Shown piece by piece: positions 1 through 5,530 of a stretch of DNA of 5,530 nt. The number at the start of each line of letters is the position of its first letter. The first letter of the stretch is position 1. The DNA comes from Pseudomonadota bacterium. Its GTDB lineage: Bacteria; Pseudomonadota; Alphaproteobacteria; Rhizobiales; Hyphomicrobiaceae. The notes under the pieces are model-generated. The model was not told where the DNA came from, made no database searches, and worked only from the letters and a program-made list of their open reading frames with translations. Position numbers and translations under genes: made by a program. The stretch covers positions 1 through 5,530 of the forward strand of contig JAFAFW010000071.1 of assembly GCA_023423275.1 (NCBI GenBank), written 5' to 3'.

Positions 1-2890
<2,890 letters not shown>

Positions 2891-2898
2891 TCGGCTCT

Positions 2899-2904
2899 CT
2901 CCTC
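2899..2904 (-). promoter_or_regulatory. Ribosome binding site of rpoC
   Basis: On the minus strand this reads GAGGAG, a strong match to the anti-Shine-Dalgarno sequence. Eight bases separate it from the ATG at 2888-2890, the optimal spacing. It fixes the rpoC start. It lies directly against the base of the hairpin at 2905-2925, so it appears to be left single-stranded beside that structure. Confidence 0.85.
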
Positions 2905-2925
2905 TGGGACGAGGGCTGCGTCCCA
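2905..2925 (-). other. Hairpin in the rpoC leader, abutting the ribosome binding site
   Basis: Perfect 7-bp inverted repeat: TGGGACG at 2905-2911 and CGTCCCA at 2919-2925, with a 7-base loop (2912-2918). In the rpoB-rpoC transcript the structure ends right before GAGGAG. No U-run follows, so it is not an intrinsic terminator. A role in keeping the ribosome site accessible, or in tuning rpoC translation, is inference. The inverted repeat is certain; its function is not. Confidence 0.55.
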
Positions 2926-2945
2926 ATCATTTGCGGGCGGCAAGT

Positions 2946-2973
2946 CCCTCTTCCCGCGCTGACGGGAAGAGGG
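2946..2973. repeat. REP-like palindrome in the rpoB-rpoC intergenic region
   Basis: Perfect 11-bp inverted repeat: CCCTCTTCCCG at 2946-2956 and CGGGAAGAGGG at 2963-2973, with the 6-base loop CGCTGA. It begins 14 bases after the rpoB stop in the direction of transcription. From general knowledge, palindromes built on CCCTCT(C/T)CCCG...CGGG(G/A)AGAGGG, often followed by GGGAGGTG-like sequence, are abundant intergenic repeats in many alphaproteobacterial genomes, and this one fits that form. The transcript shows no U-run after the stem, so a Rho-independent terminator is unlikely, and termination here would leave rpoC untranscribed. Whether it is multicopy in this genome cannot be seen from one window. 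Confidence 0.6.
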
Positions 2974-2986
2974 GGAGGTGGCGTTC

Positions 2987-5530
<2,544 letters not shown>

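Noticed and set aside
2946..2973. Rho-independent terminator after rpoB
   Set aside because: The stem is strong, but neither strand has a U-run after it (ACTTGCCG follows on the minus strand), and rpoC must be transcribed through it.

Overview
The window holds the junction of the two genes for the large subunits of bacterial RNA polymerase, both read on the minus strand. The 3' part of rpoB (beta, right side, cut by the window's right edge) is followed by the 5' part of rpoC (beta-prime, left side, cut by the left edge). The organism is almost certainly an alphaproteobacterium, possibly of the Hyphomicrobiales. The DNA is visibly GC-rich with mostly G/C third codon positions. Both proteins read like alphaproteobacterial RpoB and RpoC, including the RpoC stretch from the first zinc site through the clamp helices, a beta-prime trigger-loop insertion, and an RpoB ending in PPEAAE. 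I recalled this family resemblance from memory and did not compute it, so the order and genus are not secure.

Layout, in the direction of transcription (right to left): 5530-2987 is the last 847 codons of rpoB, ending in TAG. 2986-2891 is a 96-base intergenic region. It contains a perfect 11-bp inverted repeat that resembles REP-type palindromes, then a 7-bp hairpin sitting just upstream of a good Shine-Dalgarno sequence. 2890-1 is the first 963 codons of rpoC. I read every rpoC triplet in the window and found no in-frame stop or frameshift. No gene-free stretch exceeds 96 bases. There is no tRNA, rRNA, CRISPR array, insertion sequence or additional gene.

Beta and beta-prime form the two jaws and the active centre of RNA polymerase. 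Their adjacency, shared strand, short gap and lack of an obvious terminator indicate co-transcription from a promoter outside the window. In most bacteria rplJ-rplL lie upstream, and in many alphaproteobacteria rpsL-rpsG-fusA-tuf lie downstream, but neither flank is visible here.

This is an ordinary, strongly conserved housekeeping region. I found no new system. What merits a second look is confined to about 150 bases around the rpoB-rpoC junction, where three inverted repeats occur in the transcript.
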